From Nitrososphaerales archaeon TH1920 (lineage in GTDB: Archaea; Thermoproteota; Nitrososphaeria; Nitrososphaerales; Nitrososphaeraceae), in the NCBI GenBank assembly GCA_014523495.1, contig JAATVM010000205.1, positions 1 through 10,471 on the forward strand: a DNA stretch of 10,471 nt. Reading direction: 5' to 3'. The notes under the pieces are model-generated. The model saw only the letters and a program-made list of their open reading frames with translations. It made no database searches and had not been told where the DNA came from. Numbering within the stretch: position 1 is the stretch's first letter; each line of letters begins with the position of its first letter. Both the position numbers and the translations under genes were made by a program. Shown piece after piece: positions 1 to 7,455 of the stretch.

Positions 1-78
1 AGAGGCCATGCCAGAGAATTACCTGAAATAGCAAAATACCTAATTCATTTCTATCATTTTTACTGTTTCTATGAAGAA

Positions 79-1896
79 TTAATTGTTGTCAATTTGAAAA
101 ATTTTTATTTTTTGTCCAGCTAAAATAGCATTTAATATTTTTCTACCACTTTCAGATCTCTTGTCTATTTTGATCCTTGATTTCTTTCCGACCTGATTTG
201 CACAAATAAATTCATCATCAATGTATAAATTTACTTTGTTACCAATTGTTGCTTCGTCTAACTTTATAACAACTCCATTACCAGACTCATTTACTTCAAA
301 ATACACTTCTTTGCCAAGTGTAGGGGTTTTCATTTCTACATCTATTCTTATCCCAAGCATATCTTCAAGTTCACTTATAGTTGTTCCACCTTTTCCAATT
401 ATTCTGGGGATTGTCTCTTTTTGCACCTTAATTCTAACTTTATTATCTGATATGATGGATATCTCTGGATTAGGATCAAAACGTCGTATTACGTCCTTTA
501 TTTTTGATTCTGCAAGTTTATAGATATTGTTTTGAGTTGTATTGTTATCTTGTTCCACGGGAACAATGACATTTTCTTCACCAAATGTATAAATCTCATA
601 TTCCGTTACTCCTGTTGAAAAATCCTTGACTTCCACAACTGGTCTGGCCAGATCAGCCTCCGTCATTTTGTATGGTACTTTGACTGTTAGTGAGATTTCA
701 TATACCTTCTTGACCATTCCCGCTTCCATAAAGATAATTGTATCTAGAATCTGCGGAATCATTCCCAATTCGATTCTCCCAATAAATCTCTGCACCGCGT
801 CCAAAGGTTTATTTGCGTGTATTACTCCTATCATACCGACTCCAGCTAGCTTCATATCAGAAAAAACTTGAAAGTCTCTATATCGTCTTATTTCATCAAA
901 AATGGTATAGTCAGGACGTACAAGCAGCAAAATGTCAACAGCGTTTTCGAAACTTCCCTCTAGTGGTCCATACTGAGTTACTTCTTTTGGTACCTGCAAG
1001 TCTCTAGGTGATTCAAACGTCTTTACAATCTTATTTTGCATTACATAAAATTCAGCAAGACTGCTTGCCAACGTACTCTTACCAGATCCTGGTGGCCCTG
1101 CAATAATTATTCCTTCCACATCCGATGTCAGTCGAGTTAATAATTTTTCACTCAGTCCATAGTCTTCTAATGTCAACTTTGCAATTGGTTTAACGATGGT
1201 AATCTCTTGCCCATCTGAAAAGGGTTCCTTAGTAATTGCAATTCTATATTTACCTAATTGTATAACCGTTGCGCCATCCTTGTTAATTTCCGTGAAACCT
1301 TTTTTTGATCGTGATTGTTCTAAAATTTCCTTTGTGATTTTGTGAACTTCTTCTGCTGAGAGTTTATTTTCCTCCAAGCGTACGAGTTTCAAGTTGCCAG
1401 GCACACCCTTTTTTGCAAATGGACAAGTACCCTCCTTTAGATGAATACTCATTGTATCGCTATCAAAATATTTTTCAAATTGTAATTCTGAATCTTCTTT
1501 AGAGGTACTAATATGAATTGACCTAATCCCGTGTGCCTCTGATACCAAGTGTTGAACATAATCACATGTTATCAATGTCGCATCTTTTTCTAAAGCTATA
1601 TCTTTTATTATGGCGTCAATTCTTCCATGTTTGGCCAATCTAATTTCTTCAATTGTTGGCCTGGTTCCAATAAATTCTAGGCTTATTTTTCTAGCTTGGC
1701 ATACATCCCTTATCTTTTTTATTTCAAGTAGTCCTTGGATTCCATGTGACTTATTCATCGATGCCTGTGCCTGCAGTTCATCAAGAACAGCTATGGGGAT
1801 TATTATTTGGCTATTTGGTTCGATTTTATCTTGTATAATATCTGCAACTTTACCATCAATTATTACACTGGTATCTAGGACGAATTTATCACTCAT
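79..1896 (-). CDS. PINc/VapC-family ATPase (PIN domain + secretion-type ATPase + KH domain)
   Basis: Complete 605-residue cytoplasmic protein. An N-terminal PIN nuclease fold (about 1-130) starts FVLDTSVIIDG and has acidic residues at D8, E40, D94 and D112 that fit a metal site. The middle is a VirB11/PilT/GspE-like ATPase: Walker A GPPGSGKST at 267-275, a Walker B-like TIFDE ending at E335, and a conserved VIHAN at 358-362. Residues about 480-525 are a KH RNA-binding domain with the IIGKGG loop at 499-504. This order is typical of an archaeal family related to COG1855. Its precise role is not settled; an ATP-driven RNA-binding or RNA-cleaving role is inferred from the domains. It is not a short VapC toxin: it is several times longer and has no antitoxin neighbour. 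ATG start; the next minus-strand gene upstream ends 93 bases away, so it may be transcribed separately. No clear ribosome site is seen. Confidence 0.93.
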   Translation of the reverse strand: MSDKFVLDTSVIIDGKVADIIQDKIEPNSQIIIPIAVLDELQAQASMNKSHGIQGLLEIKKIRDVCQARKISLEFIGTRPTIEEIRLAKHGRIDAIIKDIALEKDATLITCDYVQHLVSEAHGIRSIHISTSKEDSELQFEKYFDSDTMSIHLKEGTCPFAKKGVPGNLKLVRLEENKLSAEEVHKITKEILEQSRSKKGFTEINKDGATVIQLGKYRIAITKEPFSDGQEITIVKPIAKLTLEDYGLSEKLLTRLTSDVEGIIIAGPPGSGKSTLASSLAEFYVMQNKIVKTFESPRDLQVPKEVTQYGPLEGSFENAVDILLLVRPDYTIFDEIRRYRDFQVFSDMKLAGVGMIGVIHANKPLDAVQRFIGRIELGMIPQILDTIIFMEAGMVKKVYEISLTVKVPYKMTEADLARPVVEVKDFSTGVTEYEIYTFGEENVIVPVEQDNNTTQNNIYKLAESKIKDVIRRFDPNPEISIISDNKVRIKVQKETIPRIIGKGGTTISELEDMLGIRIDVEMKTPTLGKEVYFEVNESGNGVVIKLDEATIGNKVNLYIDDEFICANQVGKKSRIKIDKRSESGRKILNAILAGQKIKIFQIDNN

Positions 1897-1989
1897 TTAA
1901 AATAAGGTATGACTTTAAGATTAATGTGTTTTTTTATGGTATTAGAAAAACTCATGGAAACAATTGGCCACATATAGTTATCACGCTTA

Positions 1990-3777
1990 TTATGACTCGT
2001 CAACATAAAATATGGTTTGATTGTTTCCGGTATTTGATTGTGAAAGAATAGTTAAAATCATTTTAGTAATTTTTCCTTCATCAGGTTGACAGCCATCAAT
2101 ATTGCCAGCCAGCAATAGGTATTGTCTTATATTTGATTTTACAACATCGCGCAATTCCTGATTAACAGTTGCATTGAAGGGTCTCAGAGCACCACGAAAT
2201 ATTTCTGACCTAGCCCTAACAACTCCAGAAATTTTATCACCAACAGGAGAATCTGGCCCAACAATAGTTATCGATCCCTTTGAATTCTTGAATAAAGATG
2301 GTTCACTGACTGCGCCAACTGGGGACATGCTAATTACAGATTCTCTAGTTATCAATGCAGGTACAAACAAGTAATTTTCAACCAGTTGATCCCATTGTTT
2401 TCTATCAAGGGACTTTAATTCTACGCCATAGTCATATTCACCAGTCAACAAAACCACTCCATCCAGTGTGGAGAATTTTTCGCGGACCACTTTAAAGATT
2501 CCCTTTACAGAATCTTCATTAGTTAAATTTACAGAATGGCTATGAAACTCCTTATAGTAAACCAAATCATTACTATTTCTTGTGAGGATTACCAATTGTT
2601 TTATCTTATTTACAAGCGATTTTGCAATGATTTTTGCACGTTTATGATCTTTTTCTGATGAAGAGTGTACTATCAAAACAATGACCTTATCTGAGATATT
2701 AATCTCGTTTTGCTGAATGTATGTTCCAATTATTGGTCTTGTAGGGTAAAATACTCTATCATTTGGTACGATCTTGCCATTTAATAATTTGCTCATTTTG
2801 TCAGATGCTAAGATTAGCACCATGTCTGCGACTTCGTCTTGTGTAAGAAATTCCTTGTCAACTATCATTTTCTTCGTATTCAGTTGTATCTTTTCAGCAA
2901 TTTCCTGTGTTTGTGAAAAGAGGTCTCTGAGTGATGAAGATAGTTTGAGTTTATCATCCTTGTTTTTTATCCTTTCATTAAACAATTCTTGTAAAACTAC
3001 TTCCATTTCTTTATCAACAGCAGTCTCGTCTTCCCCTAAAACATTCAATAGCCTCTGCAATATTTTTTCTATTTCGATTGATGATAATCCTGGAAAGCCC
3101 CCAATACGTAAAAATTCTGCAGCTGCCTTCGGATATACCGTCTTATAGATACGATCCGAATGAACCGGACCAGGATTTGTTGCTAGTGACTTTATTCCAT
3201 CAGGGACCAATTCCCAGGCAAAAGCTTCGGTTAACCTATTTTTGGCTCCTTGAGCACTGGTGTAAGGTGTTCTAAATCGATATGGCCTCTGTTCAAATCT
3301 GTTTTCTTCTGTAAAAAAAGTAGATATGGTAATTATTTTAGAACCTTTTTTCATGGATTCAATGCTTTTGAGGGTTGTCCAAAATGTACCCGTCAAATGA
3401 ATCATTATACATTCCTTGAACTCGGCAAAATTTGAGTTAGTAAAAATCTTTACTGGTCCTGAAACTCCAGCATTATTAATAAGAATGTCGACATGTCCTA
3501 TCTCCTTTGAAATGGTATTGAACATGTTCGTTATCGCTGCTTCATCAGAAACGTCAACACCAGGAAATATCTTTATTTTTCCTTGAGTACCTGAGTCGGC
3601 TATTATATTTTTTAAAGCAGATTGTGTTTCTTCTAGGGGTTCTTTTCTTCTTCCAAGCAAAATTATACTTGCTCCATTCCCAGCAAATTTTTTTGCAATT
3701 GCTTGTCCTATTCCAGTGCCACTACCGGTGACTACCACAACTTTATTAGCAAATTCGGAATCCTTATTCAACTGCAA
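1990..3777 (-). CDS. Tandem SDR-fold oxidoreductase, like the N-terminal half of bifunctional malonyl-CoA reductase
   Basis: 595 residues, about twice a classical SDR. The first domain has the NAD(P) motif TGSGTGIG (17-24), NNAG (101-104), catalytic-type Ser152 and Tyr172, and NPGP (201-204) followed by SDRI. Gln176 sits where the classical YxxxK motif has Lys; a Lys occurs only at 179. A charged, helical-looking stretch (about 230-310) is inserted before the domain closes. The second domain (about 360-595) looks like a Rossmann fold without a glycine-rich motif, so it is probably non-catalytic. From memory, the layout and the PGP..SDRI region resemble residues 1-549 of Chloroflexus malonyl-CoA reductase, which reduces malonate semialdehyde to 3-hydroxypropionate. 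A role in the archaeal 3-hydroxypropionate/4-hydroxybutyrate cycle is therefore possible but inferred; a generic SDR is the alternative. An in-frame TAG lies two codons before the first TTG, so the start is TTG at 3777 or, better spaced from AGGAG, TTG at 3771. Confidence 0.85.
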   Translation of the reverse strand: MQLNKDSEFANKVVVVTGSGTGIGQAIAKKFAGNGASIILLGRRKEPLEETQSALKNIIADSGTQGKIKIFPGVDVSDEAAITNMFNTISKEIGHVDILINNAGVSGPVKIFTNSNFAEFKECIMIHLTGTFWTTLKSIESMKKGSKIITISTFFTEENRFEQRPYRFRTPYTSAQGAKNRLTEAFAWELVPDGIKSLATNPGPVHSDRIYKTVYPKAAAEFLRIGGFPGLSSIEIEKILQRLLNVLGEDETAVDKEMEVVLQELFNERIKNKDDKLKLSSSLRDLFSQTQEIAEKIQLNTKKMIVDKEFLTQDEVADMVLILASDKMSKLLNGKIVPNDRVFYPTRPIIGTYIQQNEINISDKVIVLIVHSSSEKDHKRAKIIAKSLVNKIKQLVILTRNSNDLVYYKEFHSHSVNLTNEDSVKGIFKVVREKFSTLDGVVLLTGEYDYGVELKSLDRKQWDQLVENYLFVPALITRESVISMSPVGAVSEPSLFKNSKGSITIVGPDSPVGDKISGVVRARSEIFRGALRPFNATVNQELRDVVKSNIRQYLLLAGNIDGCQPDEGKITKMILTILSQSNTGNNQTIFYVDES

Positions 3778-3785
3778 CTCCTACC
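3778..3785 (-). promoter_or_regulatory. Ribosome binding site deciding the SDR start
   Basis: Read on the minus strand this is GGTAGGAG, directly abutting the TTG at 3777 and six bases before the TTG at 3771. The spacing favours 3771 as the real start, which shortens the protein by two residues. No in-frame ATG lies near the N terminus. Confidence 0.55.
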
Positions 3786-3820
3786 TGCTTAGGCATAAGT
3801 TGATGGCATAATTAATACAC

Positions 3821-3831
3821 TATTAAATATA
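3821..3831 (-). promoter_or_regulatory. Probable TATA box of the tandem SDR gene
   Basis: Minus strand reads TATATTTAATA, a good archaeal TATA element. Initiation about 25 bases downstream would fall near 3798-3802 and give a leader of roughly 20 bases that contains the GGTAGGAG site. The position fits the start chosen for the gene. Confidence 0.55.
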
Positions 3832-3936
3832 GCGAGGCTCGGAATATTCGGATAAAAAATCACAAATCTTGCTAATTTACAGTAAATCACAGATTTTTCA
3901 CACAATTTATTTGTCAGTGCAAAAATTACAAGATTC

Positions 3937-4218
3937 ATGAATGATGATGAAATACATGCAATTGTAAATTCCGACAATATTCATGGTGAGAATGATTCTG
4001 AAAGCATCAAGATTTCAAGTCTGAATGAAATATTTGCTTCACAAATGAACAAAAGAGGGTTGACAGTTGAGACAGTCCCGATAGGTTCATTGAACTTTGA
4101 GTTTGAAGAATATTATAATAATGATATAGGTTCTACTCCTCGCCTTATAACTAATCGTGGATGCATAAAGATAAAAAATAAAGAAATAAGCATGATCCAA
4201 ATCATTCAAAGAAATTAA
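3937..4218 (+). CDS. Small uncharacterised protein, 93 residues
   Basis: I do not recognise this protein. It opens with an acidic, probably flexible stretch (about 1-25, rich in D, E, N and S) and ends in a more regular part rich in I, K and N (about 70-93). There is no signal peptide, membrane helix or Cys cluster. It is divergent from the tandem SDR gene and convergent with endA. An AT-rich element AATTTATTTG at 3903-3912 lies about 29 bases before the ATG, compatible with a leaderless transcript, and a T-run (4240-4246) follows the stop and could end transcription. An open frame of this size in AT-rich DNA is only moderate evidence; the start and promoter context make it more likely real than not. 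Confidence 0.5.
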   Translation: MNDDEIHAIVNSDNIHGENDSESIKISSLNEIFASQMNKRGLTVETVPIGSLNFEFEEYYNNDIGSTPRLITNRGCIKIKNKEISMIQIIQRN

Positions 4219-4362
4219 AAATGGTTCTTATTTACCGTTGCTTTTTATTAATAGCTTTTCTATCAGCGGATCGAATTTATTATCTCGACCTATTGAGCAA
4301 TGCTCTGTTTTACGCTTATAAGAAATCACACGAAAGCCCTCGAATATGATCGGGCAAGCCCT

Positions 4363-4914
4363 TCAGGCCCTCCACCAATCAAAACTAAGAAAATAGACCC
4401 TCCGAGGTTTTATTGATGTGATCGCTAAAATAAATTGCTTCTTTACAGTAGTGGCCAACCTGCCAGCCAATACTATTCCAGTAGCTGTAATGTCTTGCTG
4501 ACTATCCACAACCTGCACCAAATATGGCGCATGGTCAATTCCCGGACCGTGCTCATATACGGCAAAATCGCAACCAAACTTAATGCCGGGAGAGACAACA
4601 TACCCAACATCTCTTAATTTCTTGAATACTAGATACTTGATGTCAAAATCTACATATTGTTTTCTGCAAATTTCTTTCAATTCTTTTAAAATTATTTTTT
4701 CCCCATTGACTTTATTTACTGTAAGTAATCTTGATCCAACCAGATAGCACCCTTCAATTAAATCAAGAATGAGAGGAGTATCAAAGTCAATTCCCTTTGG
4801 CTTGTAAATCCCAAGGGGTTTCCCATAATAGCCAAGAGAAAAAATCGATCTTGAATCTTCAATATCCCAAATGATTATTCTGCTCTCTACAAGCGTACCC
4901 GAATAAGTAACCAT
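4363..4914 (-). CDS. endA: tRNA-splicing endonuclease (EndA), 183 residues
   Basis: Archaeal tRNA-intron endonuclease, which cuts the bulge-helix-bulge at exon-intron borders of precursor tRNA (and rRNA). The C-terminal catalytic domain carries the family pattern GIKFGCDFAVY...H..YLVQV...GIVLAGRLATTVKK. The expected Tyr-His-Lys triad is Tyr120, His128 and Lys158 (or Lys159), numbered from the start used here. An N-terminal domain with LGYYGKPLG precedes it, as in the roughly 180-residue homotetrameric forms; whether a second subunit exists elsewhere cannot be seen. The frame is open for 16 more codons upstream to an ATG at 4962, but that would overlap the preceding gene by 49 bases. The ATG at 4914 shares its A with that gene's TAA (TAATG), so translation is probably coupled and 4914 is the better start. 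Stop is TGA. Confidence 0.9.
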   Translation of the reverse strand: MVTYSGTLVESRIIIWDIEDSRSIFSLGYYGKPLGIYKPKGIDFDTPLILDLIEGCYLVGSRLLTVNKVNGEKIILKELKEICRKQYVDFDIKYLVFKKLRDVGYVVSPGIKFGCDFAVYEHGPGIDHAPYLVQVVDSQQDITATGIVLAGRLATTVKKQFILAITSIKPRRVYFLSFDWWRA

Positions 4915-5567
4915 TACATACTCAGAGCTAGTATAGTAAGAGAGTCTGATGCGGCCTGACATTTATCTGCCATTCCTTCTATCCCCTCTACTGCGTCCTT
5001 AACTAAAAAAAGATCTTTAGTATTTGGAATTTCATTCAGGGCCTTTATTACAACTTTTCTGTAAGAATTGTCAACCTTTCTTTCAATGTTTTGTACTTCT
5101 TGTGCAAGTTCAATAGTACTCGAAGGGTTCATGCTAAGTGCACGGGCCATTTCGTTTAACTTGAAAATTGCCTCTACAACCATATTAATGAGTTCACTAA
5201 TATCCTCATCAAATTTCGCTTTTTTCAACGTGGTTATGTTAATATTTGAAAGTCTAAACGCAATTACAGTGATATAGCCAGCTATGTCATCAATTATGTA
5301 GGCAGTTCTTAAAACATCTTCTCTATAAACCATGAGACTTCCAGTATCAGAAATTTCCCTGGTCATCTTTCTCCTAAGATTTTCAACCTCTTCACCGGCG
5401 TTTTTCATTCTAACTAGAGATAATTCGGTCTCTTTGTTGACTCCCTTTATGATAGAATCAGTAAGTGATGATAGATCTCTCGCAGCATTTAGAATGTGAG
5501 TAATTTCATCGTGTAAAACTGCCAAGGCCTTTCTTTTGGCCTGTACTTCTAGCTCTCCATTATACAT
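4914..5567 (-). CDS. DUF47/PhoU-like protein
   Basis: All-helical 217-residue protein of the DUF47 (TIGR00153) family, distant relatives of PhoU often linked to Pit-type phosphate transporters. Visible signs are long amphipathic helices, the stretch YREDVLRTAYIIDDIAGYI (81-99), and the C-terminal KDAVEGIEGMADKCQAASD (190-208). The acidic patterns around D93/D94 and E197-D201 correspond to the metal-binding helices of the family. No phosphate transporter lies beside it in this window. Its 3' neighbour is endA, joined by a one-base TAATG overlap, so the two form an operon. A phosphate or metal-related regulatory role is inferred from the family only; a link to RNA processing has no support beyond the gene order. 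ATG start, preceded by an AT-rich promoter-like element. Confidence 0.85.
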   Translation of the reverse strand: MYNGELEVQAKRKALAVLHDEITHILNAARDLSSLTDSIIKGVNKETELSLVRMKNAGEEVENLRRKMTREISDTGSLMVYREDVLRTAYIIDDIAGYITVIAFRLSNINITTLKKAKFDEDISELINMVVEAIFKLNEMARALSMNPSSTIELAQEVQNIERKVDNSYRKVVIKALNEIPNTKDLFLVKDAVEGIEGMADKCQAASDSLTILALSM

Positions 5568-5601
5568 ATGCTGACTAGAAGCGTCTTGACATTTTTAATC
5601 G

Positions 5602-5612
5602 TTTTTAAATTA
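5602..5612 (-). promoter_or_regulatory. Possible TATA box of the DUF47-endA operon
   Basis: Minus strand reads TAATTTAAAAA, about 35-45 bases before the ATG of the DUF47 gene. It would give a leader of about 15 bases. The area is generally AT-rich, so this is tentative. Confidence 0.35.
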
Positions 5613-5713
5613 TTTTGTTGCCTTACAAATTAAAGATAACCAATTTTTGTTTTATAAAATAAACTTTAGAAATAAAGTATTCAACGACGAAGGAATGGGT
5701 GTTTGGGATACTA

Positions 5714-6003
5714 CTAACTCGTCCTATTTGCCCACGTTACTATAGTAAATGTGCTTACTGCAGATCCGATCATTCCAGCTATCAGTGCACCTATTACTGC
5801 CTGATTAACAAATTTTGGCGTCGATGTAGCAAACCATTCTGCTATTCCAGGTAGCAAAAGATATCCTGCAAAGCCAATACCAAAACCTATTAACCAAAAT
5901 ATGAAAACTCCAAATCCTCTAGAAAATTCTTCTCATCTCCATGCAGTTTATTTCTATCAACATCATCACACTTTCGTAATTCATGCCAATTTTTGTAAAA
6001 AAT
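5714..6003 (-). pseudogene. Frameshifted small two-helix membrane protein
   Basis: On the minus strand, an open frame from 5932 to the TAG at 5714-5716 encodes a short lead and two hydrophobic segments: FGVFIFWLIGFGIGFAGYLL, then AVIGALIAGMIGSAVSTFTI, ending TWANRTS. The frame has no start codon before the first helix, because TGA (5933-5935) closes it upstream. The part that looks like its hydrophilic N terminus (NWHELRKCDDVDRNK..GDEKNF) lies in another frame, from about 6003 to about 5915. An indel near 5915-5935 would join them. The N-terminal frame also lacks a normal start codon (only ATT after the TAA). A decayed gene is the best reading; alternatives are a sequencing indel or programmed frameshifting. 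The protein is not recognised; a small integral membrane protein is all that can be said. Confidence 0.45.
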
Positions 6004-6136
6004 GTATTAAATTATGAATGTCAAAAAATGTGTATTTCATGCATCATTGATTTAATGTATCGTATAGAATATCAATAAATACTTGAAGATATCAAGGAAA
6101 TGAGAATATTAAGAAATATATTTTAGGAAATTCAAA

Positions 6137-6145
6137 CTTATTTAA
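6137..6145 (+). promoter_or_regulatory. TATA box of the homoserine dehydrogenase gene
   Basis: CTTATTTAA centred about 30 bases before the TTG start, the spacing expected for a leaderless or nearly leaderless archaeal transcript. There is no Shine-Dalgarno-like sequence before the TTG. The rest of 6004-6170 is AT-rich and holds no gene that I can support. Confidence 0.5.
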
Positions 6146-6170
6146 CCGGATATTTTAGATACTAAAGTAA

Positions 6171-7181
6171 TTGAGACTTATACTGTTAGGTTTTGGAGTG
6201 GTTGGCCAGAGCTTTGTAAAATTATTATTATCTCACTCGACAGATCTGTATAACGATTATGGTATAAAACCCAAAGTAGTCGCATGTGCTGATCATAAAG
6301 GAATAGTATCTTGCAATCAAGGTCTAGATCTGGACAGATTGCTAAATGTCAAAAAGAAGAAGAGATCAGTTATTCAGTATGGATCCAATACAGATACATC
6401 TGGAATATTAGATGTAATTGAAAACATAGATGCCGAAGTTGTAATTGAACTAACCCCAACCAATATTACAAACGGTGAACCAGGAAAAACACACATTATA
6501 GCAGCCATGAAGTCTGGCAAAAACGTTATAACCGTAAACAAGGGACCACTTGCATTAGAGTTTCCTTCATTGATGGAATTGGCAGAATATAATAGGATTG
6601 CTTTTAAATTTAGTGGAACTGTTGGTGGTGGGACCCCAATACTAGAATTTGCCAAAAGATGTTTGAGAGGAGATAGAATCATATCATTTGAAGGGATTCT
6701 TAACGGAACAACAAATTATATCCTGAGCAAAATGTATGAGGGATTGAATTTTACTCAAGCCCTTAGGGACGCTTCAGAAAAAGGATATGCTGAAAAAGAT
6801 TCAACACTTGATATCGACGGATATGATGCTGTTGCGAAATTAGTAATTGCATCAAACTTGGTAATGAACATGAAATCAACAATGAGTGATGTAGTGAGAA
6901 CAGGCATTAGAGATGTACAACCCACCCGGGTTATGAATGAGCGAAAAAAGGGCAACGCAATAAAATTAATTGCAAGTTGTGATGGTAAAAATCTAGTCGT
7001 AAAACCCAAGCCAGTTTCTACTAAAGATCCAATTTGTGTAGATGGTATTCTCAATGCGGTTACTTTTACCTGCCAACATTCAGGTCAACAAACAATTATT
7101 GGCAAGGGAGCTGGTGGAATGGAAACAGCAAGCTCAATCTTGCGAGATTTAATAGATATTAGAAATATGATTCGATCATAA
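6171..7181 (+). CDS. hom: Homoserine dehydrogenase
   Basis: NAD(P)-dependent reduction of aspartate semialdehyde to homoserine, the branch step to threonine and methionine, in the cytoplasm. 336 residues: Rossmann motif GFGVVGQ at 7-13; NKGP at 123-126; SGTVGGGTPIL at 148-158; the substrate-domain signature NGTTNYIL at 178-185; and AEKDSTLDIDGYDAVAKL at 207-224, in which Asp214 and Lys223 fit the known catalytic residues. It ends with GKGAGGMETASSILRDL (311-327), the returning C-terminal strand of the family. It is the short form without a regulatory ACT domain, so the threonine feedback site of longer enzymes is absent. A TAA immediately precedes the TTG at 6171, so TTG is the only possible start, and the usual N-terminal sequence begins there. 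No other threonine-pathway gene is adjacent. A T-run shortly after the stop (7193-7199) may end transcription. Confidence 0.95.
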   Translation: MRLILLGFGVVGQSFVKLLLSHSTDLYNDYGIKPKVVACADHKGIVSCNQGLDLDRLLNVKKKKRSVIQYGSNTDTSGILDVIENIDAEVVIELTPTNITNGEPGKTHIIAAMKSGKNVITVNKGPLALEFPSLMELAEYNRIAFKFSGTVGGGTPILEFAKRCLRGDRIISFEGILNGTTNYILSKMYEGLNFTQALRDASEKGYAEKDSTLDIDGYDAVAKLVIASNLVMNMKSTMSDVVRTGIRDVQPTRVMNERKKGNAIKLIASCDGKNLVVKPKPVSTKDPICVDGILNAVTFTCQHSGQQTIIGKGAGGMETASSILRDLIDIRNMIRS

Positions 7182-7455
7182 AAAGTTGATTCAATTTTTC
7201 AGGATTTTATAGTTGTTAAACAATTACTTACTATATTTTGGTAACAAATATTGAACACCATTATTATGGGGTTCGTGATGCAAATGGCGATTATCATTCA
7301 ATTGAAGGCAATTCGATTGATTGCACATTATCTTGCTACTGATTCTTGAAAAGTTATCATGCTAATAATATCTATTGCCTATATTCGGACGCACACATGA
7401 TGCAATGAATGCAATGAGATTTAATGTAGTGGGGCAATTATGAATAAGAAATATC
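7182..7455. other. Intergenic stretch, no supported gene
   Basis: AT-rich DNA between the homoserine dehydrogenase gene and a small minus-strand gene. The only coding-like item is a plus-strand frame from TTG 7238 to TGA 7340-7342 (34 codons) that contains HHYYGVRDANGDYHSIEG, with a TATA-like stretch just before it. It is too short to call and is reported as a finding. A 9-base tandem duplication ATGCAATGA lies at 7400-7417. Confidence 0.5.

Noticed and set aside
1..123. Plus-strand frame open from base 1 to TAA at 121-123 as the end of a gene entering from the left
   Set aside because: It would overlap the end of the PIN-ATPase gene by 45 bases and its sequence is not recognisable. The other plus frames stop by base 31, and nothing chooses between them, so no feature is called.
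79..1896. VapC toxin of a toxin-antitoxin pair
   Set aside because: The PIN domain is fused to a full ATPase and a KH domain, and no antitoxin-sized gene overlaps or precedes it.
3789..3977. Minus-strand 62-codon frame upstream of the SDR gene
   Set aside because: It overlaps the start of the better supported plus-strand gene and covers the SDR promoter, and it has no ribosome site or recognisable content.
4323..4372. GC-richer stretch with AAGCCCT repeats after endA as an RNA gene or terminator
   Set aside because: Pairing is limited to 4-base stems with very small or inconsistent loops; no tRNA-like fold or box C/D motif pair could be built.
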